This document shows, one piece after another, positions 24,477 through 31,839 of a DNA stretch of 64,000 bases (position 1 is its first letter; each line of letters opens with the position of its first letter). The notes under the pieces are model-generated. The model saw nothing but the letters and a program-made list of their open reading frames with translations. It searched no databases and was not told the origin of the DNA. Made by a program: the position numbers and the translations under genes. Source of the stretch: an uncultured Collinsella sp. Lineage in GTDB: Bacteria > Actinomycetota > Coriobacteriia > Coriobacteriales > Coriobacteriaceae. Where the stretch lies: the NCBI GenBank assembly GCA_934668695.1, contig CAKUOD010000008.1, positions 1-64,000 of the forward strand. Direction: 5' to 3'.

Positions 24477-26930
24477 CTAGCCGCGGACTTCGCCGTTTAC
24501 GCCCTTGCATACCTTGGTGACGATCTTCTGGTGCGCCTTCTCGACCTCTTCGCTGGTGAGCGTGTGGTCGTCGGAGCGATACGTAAGCGCAAAGGCCATG
24601 GACTTCTTGCCCACGCCCACACGGACCGGATCGCGGTAGACGTCGAACAGGCGCACGCCCTCGAGCAGCTTGCCGCCGGCGCTGGTAATACGGCGCTCAA
24701 GATCCTCGCAGGTCACGGAGTTATCGACCACGATAGCAAGGTCGTGCTCAACAGCCGGGTACTGCGAGAACTCACGGTAGTTCTCCTGATTGCGGGCGCC
24801 CTTGATCAGCTTGTCCAGATCGAGCTCAAAGGCAACGACGACTTCATCGATACCACAAGCCTCGCGCGCCTCGGGGTGAATCTCGCCGACCCAGCCCAGC
24901 ACGGTGCCGCCGGACAGAACCTCGGCCGCACGACCCGGCTGCAAGAAAGCGTAGCCCTCGCCCTCGACGGGACGGAAGCGAACCTTCTCGATGCGCAGCT
25001 GGGCGAGCAGCTCCTCGACAATGCCCTTGCCAAAGAAGAAGCGCAGCTTGCGGTACTTCATGTTCCAGGACTGCTCGCTCCACTGGCCCGAAAGCACGCC
25101 CGCCACGGACTTGGTCTCCTTGGGCAGGCTGGCGTTCTCGCGACCGTGGAACAGGCTGCCGACCTCGTACAGATGCACGTTGGGCGTGCCGTGGGCCTCG
25201 TTGTAGGCCACGGACTGCAGCAGGCCCGGCAGCAGCGAGCGACGCATCTCGGTCTGCTCGGCCACCAGCGGGTTCATGAGCACCACGGGGCAACCGCGGC
25301 CTTCGGTGGACATGCCGATCTTCTCCAGGTCGCCCGGGGCAGCAAAGCCAAAGGTCGTGGTCTCGTTGAGGCCGCAGGCGCGCAGGATCTCGCCGACCTT
25401 ACGGGTGAGCTTCTGCTCGCGGGTCAGGCCGCCGATGTGGTTCTTGGCAGCCGGAATGGTCGCCGTCACGCGGCCCATGCCCCACAGGCGCAGGACCTCC
25501 TCGATCAGGTCAATCTCGCGCGGCAGGTCGGGACGGAAGCTCGGCGGGGTCACCATAAAGTTCTCGCCGTCGCGCTCGACGGTGCAGCCCAAGCGGGTGA
25601 GCGAGCGCTCGATAAAGTCGGGCTCGATGTCGGCGCCGCAGATGGCATGCACGCGGGCAAGGCGCAGCTTGATGCTGTCGATGGTCTTGGGCGCGGGGAA
25701 CACGTCGATGTAGCCGGGAGCAACCTCGCCGCCAGCGATCTCCTCGATCAGCGCGCACGTGACGTTGGCGACATCCACGCAGCCGGTCTCGTCGACCTGG
25801 CGCTCAAAGCGGATGGAGGCATCGGAGATCAGCGACAGGTCGCGGCTGGTGTGCGAAGTGCGGCCGGCATTGAAGCAGGCGCTCTCGACCATCACGTCGA
25901 CGGTGTCGTCCTCGATCTCGGAATCCATGCCGCCCATAACGCCGGCCAGCGCCACGGGGCGCTCGCCGTCGGTGATCAGGCCCATGCCGGCGTCGAGCAC
26001 GCGCTCCTCGCCGTCGAGGGTCGTGAACTTCTCGTCCTGCTGGGCAGCGCGGACCACCACGCGACGACGGCCCTCGCGCTCGGCAAAGGTGTCTAGGTCA
26101 AAGGCGTGCAGGGGCTGACCGGTGAGCATCATCACGTAGTTGGTGATGTCGACGATGTTGTTGTGCGGGCGCACGCCCAGGGCGTTGAGGCGCTTGACCA
26201 TCCAGTCGGGCGACGGGCCGACCTTCACGTTGCGCACGATGCGGGCAACGTAGCGGTCGCACAGGCCCTCGTCGGCAATCTCGACGGAAAGCTCGTCGTC
26301 GGTCGCGCGGCCGGACTCGGCCTTGATGGCGGGCAGCTCAACGTGGAAATCGCGGTCGAAGATGGCGCCGGTCTCGCGGGCCATGCCGATCATGGACAGG
26401 CAGTCGGGGCGGTTGGGCGTGATCTCGCAGTCGAGCACGGTGTCGCTCGATCCCACGTACTCGGCAAACGGCATGCCGCAGGGCGTGTCCTCGGGCAGGA
26501 TCATGATGCCGGAGTGGTCGCCGCCCAAGCCGAGCTCGCGCGCGGAGCAGTTCATGCCCATGGACACGACGCCGCGGAGCTTGCTCTTCTTGATCTTGAC
26601 ATCGCCGGGCAGCACGGCGCCGATCATGGCCGTGACGATGTGGTCGCCGGCCTCGAAGTTCTGCGCACCGCAGACAATCTGCAGCGGAGCGGGGTTGCCG
26701 TCGGCGTCGAGGTTCTTGTCGCCCACGTCGACCGAGCACACATACATGTGGTCACTATCGGGGTGCGGGGTCTTAGTGAGCACCTTGGCGGTCACCACGT
26801 GGTCGAAGGACTCGCCCACGGTGTCGATCGCCTCGACCTCGGTGCCGGTGCGGATATATTCGTCCGAAAGGGTCTTGGGATCCTCCGGAATATCGATCAT
26901 GGTCTTGAGCCAGTCGTAAGAAACGCGCAT
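24477..26930 (-). CDS. pheT: Phenylalanyl-tRNA synthetase beta subunit
   Basis: 817 residues, normal for bacterial PheT. In order: MRVSYDWLKTMIDIP N-terminus, EMAP/tRNA-binding domain (HVVTAKVLTKTPHPDSD... near 44-150), B3/4 editing region, B5 domain, catalytic-like core (TTTFGFAAPGDLEKIGM, MNPLVAEQTEMRRSLLPGLL near 540-570) and a C-terminal FDX-ACB domain (REFSQYPAVEHDLAIVVD ... FALTYRSDDHTLTSEEV). Strong RBS AAAGGAG 10 bp before the ATG. It lies 63 bp after pheS, forming pheST under T-box control. Confidence 0.98.
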   Translation of the reverse strand: MRVSYDWLKTMIDIPEDPKTLSDEYIRTGTEVEAIDTVGESFDHVVTAKVLTKTPHPDSDHMYVCSVDVGDKNLDADGNPAPLQIVCGAQNFEAGDHIVTAMIGAVLPGDVKIKKSKLRGVVSMGMNCSARELGLGGDHSGIMILPEDTPCGMPFAEYVGSSDTVLDCEITPNRPDCLSMIGMARETGAIFDRDFHVELPAIKAESGRATDDELSVEIADEGLCDRYVARIVRNVKVGPSPDWMVKRLNALGVRPHNNIVDITNYVMMLTGQPLHAFDLDTFAEREGRRRVVVRAAQQDEKFTTLDGEERVLDAGMGLITDGERPVALAGVMGGMDSEIEDDTVDVMVESACFNAGRTSHTSRDLSLISDASIRFERQVDETGCVDVANVTCALIEEIAGGEVAPGYIDVFPAPKTIDSIKLRLARVHAICGADIEPDFIERSLTRLGCTVERDGENFMVTPPSFRPDLPREIDLIEEVLRLWGMGRVTATIPAAKNHIGGLTREQKLTRKVGEILRACGLNETTTFGFAAPGDLEKIGMSTEGRGCPVVLMNPLVAEQTEMRRSLLPGLLQSVAYNEAHGTPNVHLYEVGSLFHGRENASLPKETKSVAGVLSGQWSEQSWNMKYRKLRFFFGKGIVEELLAQLRIEKVRFRPVEGEGYAFLQPGRAAEVLSGGTVLGWVGEIHPEAREACGIDEVVVAFELDLDKLIKGARNQENYREFSQYPAVEHDLAIVVDNSVTCEDLERRITSAGGKLLEGVRLFDVYRDPVRVGVGKKSMAFALTYRSDDHTLTSEEVEKAHQKIVTKVCKGVNGEVRG

Positions 26931-26993
26931 CTAACTGGTCTCCTTTCATAAATGCGGCTTTGAGCCGGAAACTGCAACTAAGAAGAAAGCGTT

Positions 26994-28070
26994 CTAGAAC
27001 TGGTTGAGGAAACGCATATCACCAGTCATCAACGTGCGCAGGTCGGGCAGGTCGTAGCGCAGGGCCGCGACGCGCTCGGCGCCGATGCCAAAGGCGAAGC
27101 CGGTGTACTTCTCGGGGTCGATGCCGCAGTTGATGAGGACGTTGGGGTCGACCATGCCGCAGCCCAGGATCTCGATCCAGCCGCTGTGCTTGCAGAAGTT
27201 GCAGCCCTTGCCGCCGCACACGTGGCAGCTCACGTCCACCTCGCAGCTGGGCTCGGTGAAGGGGAAGAAGTGCGGGCGGTAACGCGTCTTGCGGTCCTCG
27301 CCAAACATGCACTTAACAAAGTAGTCGAGCGTGCCCTTCAGATCGCCGAAGGTGATGCCCTCGTCGACGACCAGGCCCTCGATCTGGTTGAACTGCGGCA
27401 GGTGGCAGGCATCGGCCGTGTCGGGACGGTAGACGGTGCCCGGGCAGATCATGTAGATGGGCGGCTTCTGCGCCTCCATGGTGTGGATCTGCACGCCCGA
27501 GGTCTGGGTGCGCAGCAGCACGTCGGACTCGCCATGGGCATGTGCCTCGGGGTGCGCGACGCTGCCGGGGTTGTTGTCGACCACGTAGAACGTGTCGCGG
27601 GCCGAGCGGCTCGGGTGATCCATGGGCGCGTTGAGCGCGGTGAAGTTGTAGTAGGAGGTGTCGACCATGGGGCCGGACTCGACGGTGTAGCCGATGCCGC
27701 AGAAGATGTCCTCGGCCTCCTCGATGATCTGCTTGATCAGGTGCTGGTGACCGATCTGCGGACGGATACCCGGCAGCGTGATGTCGACGGCCTCGTGCTC
27801 CAGTGCGTGCTTGAGGGCGGCGGCCTTCATCTCGGTGTTGCGCTCGTCGAGCATGCCCTCGATCAGCTGGCGCATCTCGTTGGCGCGCTTACCCATCACG
27901 GGACGATCCTCGGGGGCGAGCTTGCCCATCATGCGCATCAGGCCGGTAATGCGACCCTTGCGGCCGAGCAGCTCAACGCGCGCAGCCTCGAGCTTGGCGG
28001 CGTCATCGGCGCCTGCGACGAGCTCCTTGGCCTCTTCCTCGAGTTTGACCAGATCATCAATCAGACTCAT
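26994..28070 (-). CDS. pheS: Phenylalanyl-tRNA synthetase alpha subunit
   Basis: 358 residues from the ATG at 28070 (MSLIDDLVKLEEEAKEL; RBS AAGGGAAGAC). The open frame extends upstream into the leader, but homology begins here. N-terminal coiled coil, then class II motifs: motif 1 PGIRPQIGHQHLIKQIIEE, motif 2 region HTSGVQ-like LRTQTSGVQIHTM, FNQIEGLVVDEGITFGDLKGTLDYF, motif 3 region GFAFGIGAERVAALRYDLPDLR. An insert has four Cys (CHVCGGKGCNFC), resembling a zinc knuckle, in a region where some PheS proteins have it. Confidence 0.98.
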   Translation of the reverse strand: MSLIDDLVKLEEEAKELVAGADDAAKLEAARVELLGRKGRITGLMRMMGKLAPEDRPVMGKRANEMRQLIEGMLDERNTEMKAAALKHALEHEAVDITLPGIRPQIGHQHLIKQIIEEAEDIFCGIGYTVESGPMVDTSYYNFTALNAPMDHPSRSARDTFYVVDNNPGSVAHPEAHAHGESDVLLRTQTSGVQIHTMEAQKPPIYMICPGTVYRPDTADACHLPQFNQIEGLVVDEGITFGDLKGTLDYFVKCMFGEDRKTRYRPHFFPFTEPSCEVDVSCHVCGGKGCNFCKHSGWIEILGCGMVDPNVLINCGIDPEKYTGFAFGIGAERVAALRYDLPDLRTLMTGDMRFLNQF

Positions 28071-28154
28071 GTCTTCCCTTTCGTCTCTCGCGCATCCGCC
28101 TGCCGGGGTGGCTGGCGCCGCCCGACGCTTACGGATGTGCGGCCCGGTTCGGTA

Positions 28155-28440
28155 ACAAAAAACCGCCCTCGGGCATGTGCATTGCCCAAGGACGGTTGAA
28201 TTCCGCGGTACCACCTTGTTTGACCCGGCGGATGTCTGGCCCGCCGTGCCCACTCTGCGCCCCTTATCGCGAGGCTCACGGCTTCCCTACTGGGGCTTCG
28301 CCGCCGCTGGCCGCGCGCCCGTTGAGGTCGCTGCTCGGGAGTGAACGCTTGGCCCTTGTCACCGCAGGAAGACTTGCAGCCCATGACCTTCCCTCTCTTG
28401 CCGGCGACGCGGCGGGCAAAACCCTCTCCGTCAACGCATT
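28155..28440 (-). promoter_or_regulatory. T-box riboswitch (Phe) of pheST
   Basis: On the minus strand the T-box sequence AAGGTGGTACCGCGGAA lies at 28217-28201, followed by a terminator (stem ACCGTCCTTGGGC with its partner GCCCGAGGGCGGT, then TTTTTT, 28197-28155). Upstream is a long Stem I region. The best specifier is TTC (28345-28343) in GCGTTCACTCCCGAGC, which matches tRNA-Phe (GAA). Uncharged tRNA-Phe would favour antitermination. Confidence 0.88.
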
Positions 28441-28574
28441 GGGCTATAGGATACCACATTGTGTGGGCGTATCGCCGCGTTCCGTTTTGTTCGTGCTGGG
28501 TACAAGGCAGGTAGCTGTGCAAACTGGCCGAGCACCCGCCTGCGGCGCTCGGCCTGCGAGATTAAGGATACGGT

Positions 28575-30158
28575 ATGGGAAAGAAACTCGATAAGAAGGC
28601 CAAGGCCGCCGTGGCAAAGGCTGCCAAGGGCGTCAAGGCTGCTAAAGTCGACAAGGCCGTCAAAAAGTTCCGCAAACTCGAGGGCAAGCTGTGGACTCGC
28701 GAGTACCTGCTCAAGATTGCCGAGTTCGATGGAGCGACGATTGCTCCTGCCAACGGCGCAGCAGCGCGTGCCGACGCCATGGGCACCCTTGCTGGCGAGC
28801 ATCACAAGCTGCTGACCAGCAAAAAGTCTGTCGAACTTGTGCACTCGCTGGCACGCGAGACCGTCGCCGGAGGCAAGATCGACGACCCGCAGCTGCTCGA
28901 CGAGATCCGTGTGCTCGGCCGCGATCAACGTGAGGCCAGTGCCATCCCCACCGAAGAAGCCGAGGCCTGGACCAGGCTCACCTGCGAGGCGGACGCCGTG
29001 TGGCACAAGGCCAAGGCAGCCAACGACTGGGCAAGCTTTGAGCCCTATGTGGATAGAATCGTCGCCCAACTTAAGCATCAGGCCGAGCTTATGGACCCCA
29101 AGCGCGACCCATACGATGTTTGGCTCGACCAGTACGAGCGCGGCCTTTCCACCAAGAGCTTCGATGCGTTTTGCGATGAGGTCAAGGCCACGGTCGTGCC
29201 GCTCGTGCACGCCATCGGCGAGCGCAGCCAGCAGCCGGCTGCCGACTTTTTGCACGCCCACGTGCCCGAGGCTGCCCAGCGCGCCATGAGCTTCGACCTT
29301 ATGAAACTTGTCGGCCTGGACCTGGACGACACCACGCTTGCCTTTACCGAGCATCCGTTTAGCGAGGGCTTTGCCGTGGGTGATGCGCGCATCGCGACGC
29401 ACATCTACGAGGACGACTGCATCTCCAACGTCTACAGCATCATCCACGAGGCGGGGCACACCATGTACGAGCTGGGCGTCAATCCCGCCTATGCGCGCAC
29501 GTGCTTGGAGGGCGGCACCTCCATGGGCATCCACGAGAGCCAGAGCCGCTTTTTCGAGAACACCGTGGGTCGCAGCCGCGCCTTTATGGGCCCGCTGCTC
29601 GAGGTGCTGCGTCGTCACGCGCCCGAGGTCTACGGCGACGTCGACGAAGACACGCTCTACCGCGCCGTGAACATCGCGCAGCCGTCGTTGATCCGCACCG
29701 AGGCCGACGAGCTCACCTATCCGCTGCATATTATGGTGCGCTACCAGATCGAGCGCATGCTGTTTGCCGGCGAGGCTACGGCCAAGGACATCCCCGCGCT
29801 TTGGAATCGCTTTATGGACGAGTACCTGGGCATTCCCGTTCCCGACGACACGCACGGCTGCCTGCAGGATACGCACTGGAGCGGCGGATCGTTTGGCTAC
29901 TTCCCCACCTATGCGCTGGGCAGCGCCTACGACGCCATGTTCGTGCCGGCCATGTGCCGCGACGGCGTCGACCTCAATGGCGCCTGTGCGAGCGGCGACC
30001 TGGCACCCGTCCGCACCTGGCTGGGCGAGCACATTTGGCAGTGGGGCCGCGCCAAAGACGCGCCGGAACTCATCAAGGGCGCCTGCGGCATGGCCTTTGA
30101 CGCCCGCTACTACTGCAGCTACCTGCAGGACAAGTTCACCACGCTGTACGAGCTGTAA
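28575..30158 (+). CDS. Carboxypeptidase M32 (thermostable carboxypeptidase 1 family)
   Basis: 527 residues. Zinc metallocarboxypeptidase. The HExxH site is IIHEAGHTMYE near residues 294-304, followed by GIHESQSRFFENTVGRS near 322-338 (third zinc ligand Glu), IRTEADELTYPLHIMVRYQIE, and HTGWxxG-like DTHWSGGSFGYFPTY near 434-448, all diagnostic of M32. The first about 35 residues form an unusual Lys/Ala/Val tail (MGKKLDKKAKAAVAK...) not found in most M32 proteins. Divergent from pheST; its own terminator follows. Confidence 0.92.
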   Translation: MGKKLDKKAKAAVAKAAKGVKAAKVDKAVKKFRKLEGKLWTREYLLKIAEFDGATIAPANGAAARADAMGTLAGEHHKLLTSKKSVELVHSLARETVAGGKIDDPQLLDEIRVLGRDQREASAIPTEEAEAWTRLTCEADAVWHKAKAANDWASFEPYVDRIVAQLKHQAELMDPKRDPYDVWLDQYERGLSTKSFDAFCDEVKATVVPLVHAIGERSQQPAADFLHAHVPEAAQRAMSFDLMKLVGLDLDDTTLAFTEHPFSEGFAVGDARIATHIYEDDCISNVYSIIHEAGHTMYELGVNPAYARTCLEGGTSMGIHESQSRFFENTVGRSRAFMGPLLEVLRRHAPEVYGDVDEDTLYRAVNIAQPSLIRTEADELTYPLHIMVRYQIERMLFAGEATAKDIPALWNRFMDEYLGIPVPDDTHGCLQDTHWSGGSFGYFPTYALGSAYDAMFVPAMCRDGVDLNGACASGDLAPVRTWLGEHIWQWGRAKDAPELIKGACGMAFDARYYCSYLQDKFTTLYEL

Positions 30159-30180
30159 AGCTTAGACAACACGCAACGCA

Positions 30181-30219
30181 AAGGGGCACCGCAGGATCTA
30201 TCCCGCGGCGCCCCTTTTT
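30181..30219 (+). terminator. Intrinsic terminator of the M32 gene
   Basis: AAGGGGC-A-CCGC pairs with GCGG-C-GCCCCTT, followed by a T-run. It lies 22 bp after the stop. Confidence 0.85.
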
Positions 30220-30234
30220 CATCTAAACCAGAGA

Positions 30235-30294
30235 CCCGGCACTTGGGGACGTTCCTTTTATCCCGGCACTTTAGGAACGTCCCCAAGTGCCGGG
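30235..30294. repeat. 60-bp palindrome of the GGGACGTTCC family
   Basis: Perfect 21-bp arms at 30235-30255 and 30274-30294, built on CGGCACTTGGGGACGTTCC, around an 18-base loop. Related arms appear at 51144-51187 and in tandem at 59563-59632. It directly abuts the structured RNA-like element at 30295. Confidence 0.8.
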
Positions 30295-30375
30295 CAAGCG
30301 AGCAAGGTGACGTGAAATGAAAGGGCGCTGACCTTCTGGTCGCGCCCTTGAAATTGAACGTCAGATTGCCGCTTG
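30295..30375 (+). ncRNA. Structured RNA-like element, copy 1
   Basis: Read on the plus strand: CAAGCG-A-GCAA-GG-TGACGT-GAAA... variable hairpin ...ATTGA-ACGTCA-GA-TTGC-CGCTTG. Every listed segment pairs with its partner: CAAGCG/CGCTTG, GCAA/TTGC, TGACGT/ACGTCA, with a GG/GA internal loop. The variable hairpin is AAGGGCGC plus GACC-TTCT-GGTC. Copy 2 at 51239 keeps the single-stranded blocks and changes the stems compensatorily. The strand is chosen because copy 2 has a C(TTCG)G loop on plus. It could be the motif that Rfam calls Collinsella-1, which I cannot check. Confidence 0.6.
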
Positions 30376-30394
30376 GGGCCGCTTGCAGCGTCGA

Positions 30395-30428
30395 GTAGTT
30401 ACGCGGTTTGGTAAAACCGCGTAACTAC
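30395..30428 (-). terminator. Hairpin overlapping the glmM stop codon
   Basis: Perfect 15-bp arms (GTAGTTACGCGGTTT and complement) with a short loop. The outer arm includes the glmM stop codon. No T-run follows. The same arrangement (hairpin at the stop of a leftward gene) recurs at 51398-51422 and 59656-59684. Confidence 0.55.
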
Positions 30429-31756
30429 AGAGCTTCCAACGCGTTGGCGATGCGCTTCATGGCGGCATCGGCGGATGCTTGGTCGGGCGCCTCGGCCAGC
30501 ACGCGGATAACCGACTCGGTTCCGCTCTTGCGTACGAGCACGCGGCCCTCGCCTGCCAGTGCAGCCTCGGCCTCGGCGATGGCGTTCTGCACGCCCATGT
30601 TCTCGAGCGCGGCGTCCTTGTCCGCCACGCGCACGGCCACCTGCGCCTGCGGTAGCAGCTTGCACGGAGCCGTGAGCTGCGAGAGCGTCTCGCGCTCGGC
30701 GCGGATCACTTCCATCACGCGCAGCGAGGTCATAATGCCGTCGCCCGTGCGCTCGATATCGCCAAAGATCGTATGGCCCGTCTGCTCGCCGCCCAGGCTG
30801 TAACCGCCCTCGCGCATCTTGGCATACACGTGACGGTCGCCCACACCGCTGGTCACGGCACTTAGGCCGGCAAGCTCCAACGACTTGATCAGGCCAAAGT
30901 TGCTGGCAATCGTCGGAACCACGGTACCGCCCGAAAGGCGACCGTGCTTGTTCAGGTACACGCCGCACACGTACAGGATCTGGTCGCCATCGACCACGCG
31001 GCCGCGCTCGTCCACGGCCAGGCAGCGGTCGGCATCGCCGTCGTAGGCAAAGCCCACGTCCAGGCCCTGCTCCACCACGTGGCGCTGCAGACGCTCCATA
31101 TGCGTGGAGCCGCAGTCGACGTTGATGTTAAAACCATCAGGCGCGGCATTGATCACGCGCACGTCGGCGCCCAGCGCGTCGAACACCGGCTTGGCCACCG
31201 AGGACGCCGAGCCGTTGGCGCAGTCGATGCCGATCTTGACGCCCTGCAGCGAAAAGTTCGCGCTTGCGATGAGCGAGGCAATATAGCGGTTGCGACCTTG
31301 CATGTAGTCCACCGTGGCGCCAATGTGGTTGCCCGTTGCCAGCGGCACCTCGCTCTTGCCATCGATATAGTCCTCGATGAGCTCCAGTACGTCCTCGTCC
31401 ATCTTAAAACCGTCGCTATTGACGAGCTTAATGCCGTTATCGCAAAACGGGTTGTGGCTCGCGCTGATCATGATGCCGCAATCGAAGCAGCCTTCCACGG
31501 TCTGATGTGCTACGCCCGGCGTGGGGATCACGTGCAGCATATAGGCGTCCGCACCGCTCGCGACCAGGCCACTCACCAGCGCCGCCTCGAACATATAACT
31601 CGAGCGACGCGTGTCCTTACCCACGATGACGCGCGCCTTAGCACTGCGGTTGGCGCCGTAATACCAGCCCACAAAACGGCCAATCTTATAAGCGTGCTCT
31701 ACCGTCAGCCCAACGTTGGCCTCACCGCGAAAGCCGTCGGTGCCAAAGTACTTCAT
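30425..31756 (-). CDS. glmM: Phosphoglucosamine mutase
   Basis: 443 residues. Converts glucosamine-6-P to glucosamine-1-P for UDP-GlcNAc and peptidoglycan. YFGTDGFRGEAN at the N-terminus, phosphoserine loop MISASHNPFCDNGIK near 97-111, metal loop DGDADRCLAVDE near 240-251, sugar loop GGEQTGHTIFG near 324-334, and phosphate loop VRKSGTESVIRVLAEA near 408-423. All four active-site loops are intact. RBS AAGGAGAG. Length normal. Confidence 0.97.
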   Translation of the reverse strand: MKYFGTDGFRGEANVGLTVEHAYKIGRFVGWYYGANRSAKARVIVGKDTRRSSYMFEAALVSGLVASGADAYMLHVIPTPGVAHQTVEGCFDCGIMISASHNPFCDNGIKLVNSDGFKMDEDVLELIEDYIDGKSEVPLATGNHIGATVDYMQGRNRYIASLIASANFSLQGVKIGIDCANGSASSVAKPVFDALGADVRVINAAPDGFNINVDCGSTHMERLQRHVVEQGLDVGFAYDGDADRCLAVDERGRVVDGDQILYVCGVYLNKHGRLSGGTVVPTIASNFGLIKSLELAGLSAVTSGVGDRHVYAKMREGGYSLGGEQTGHTIFGDIERTGDGIMTSLRVMEVIRAERETLSQLTAPCKLLPQAQVAVRVADKDAALENMGVQNAIAEAEAALAGEGRVLVRKSGTESVIRVLAEAPDQASADAAMKRIANALEAL

Positions 31757-31839
31757 GCGCTCTCCTTACAAAATAGGGGCGAACAGATTGCCTGTCCGCC
31801 CCAAAATGGTACTCGATTATCTGCGCTACCAGAAAAACC

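Noticed and set aside
28431..30032. 533-residue open frame opposite the M32 gene, and similar long frames at 40249-42033 and 22429-24294
   Set aside because: Antisense shadows of well-recognised genes; composition is typical of complementary high-GC codons.
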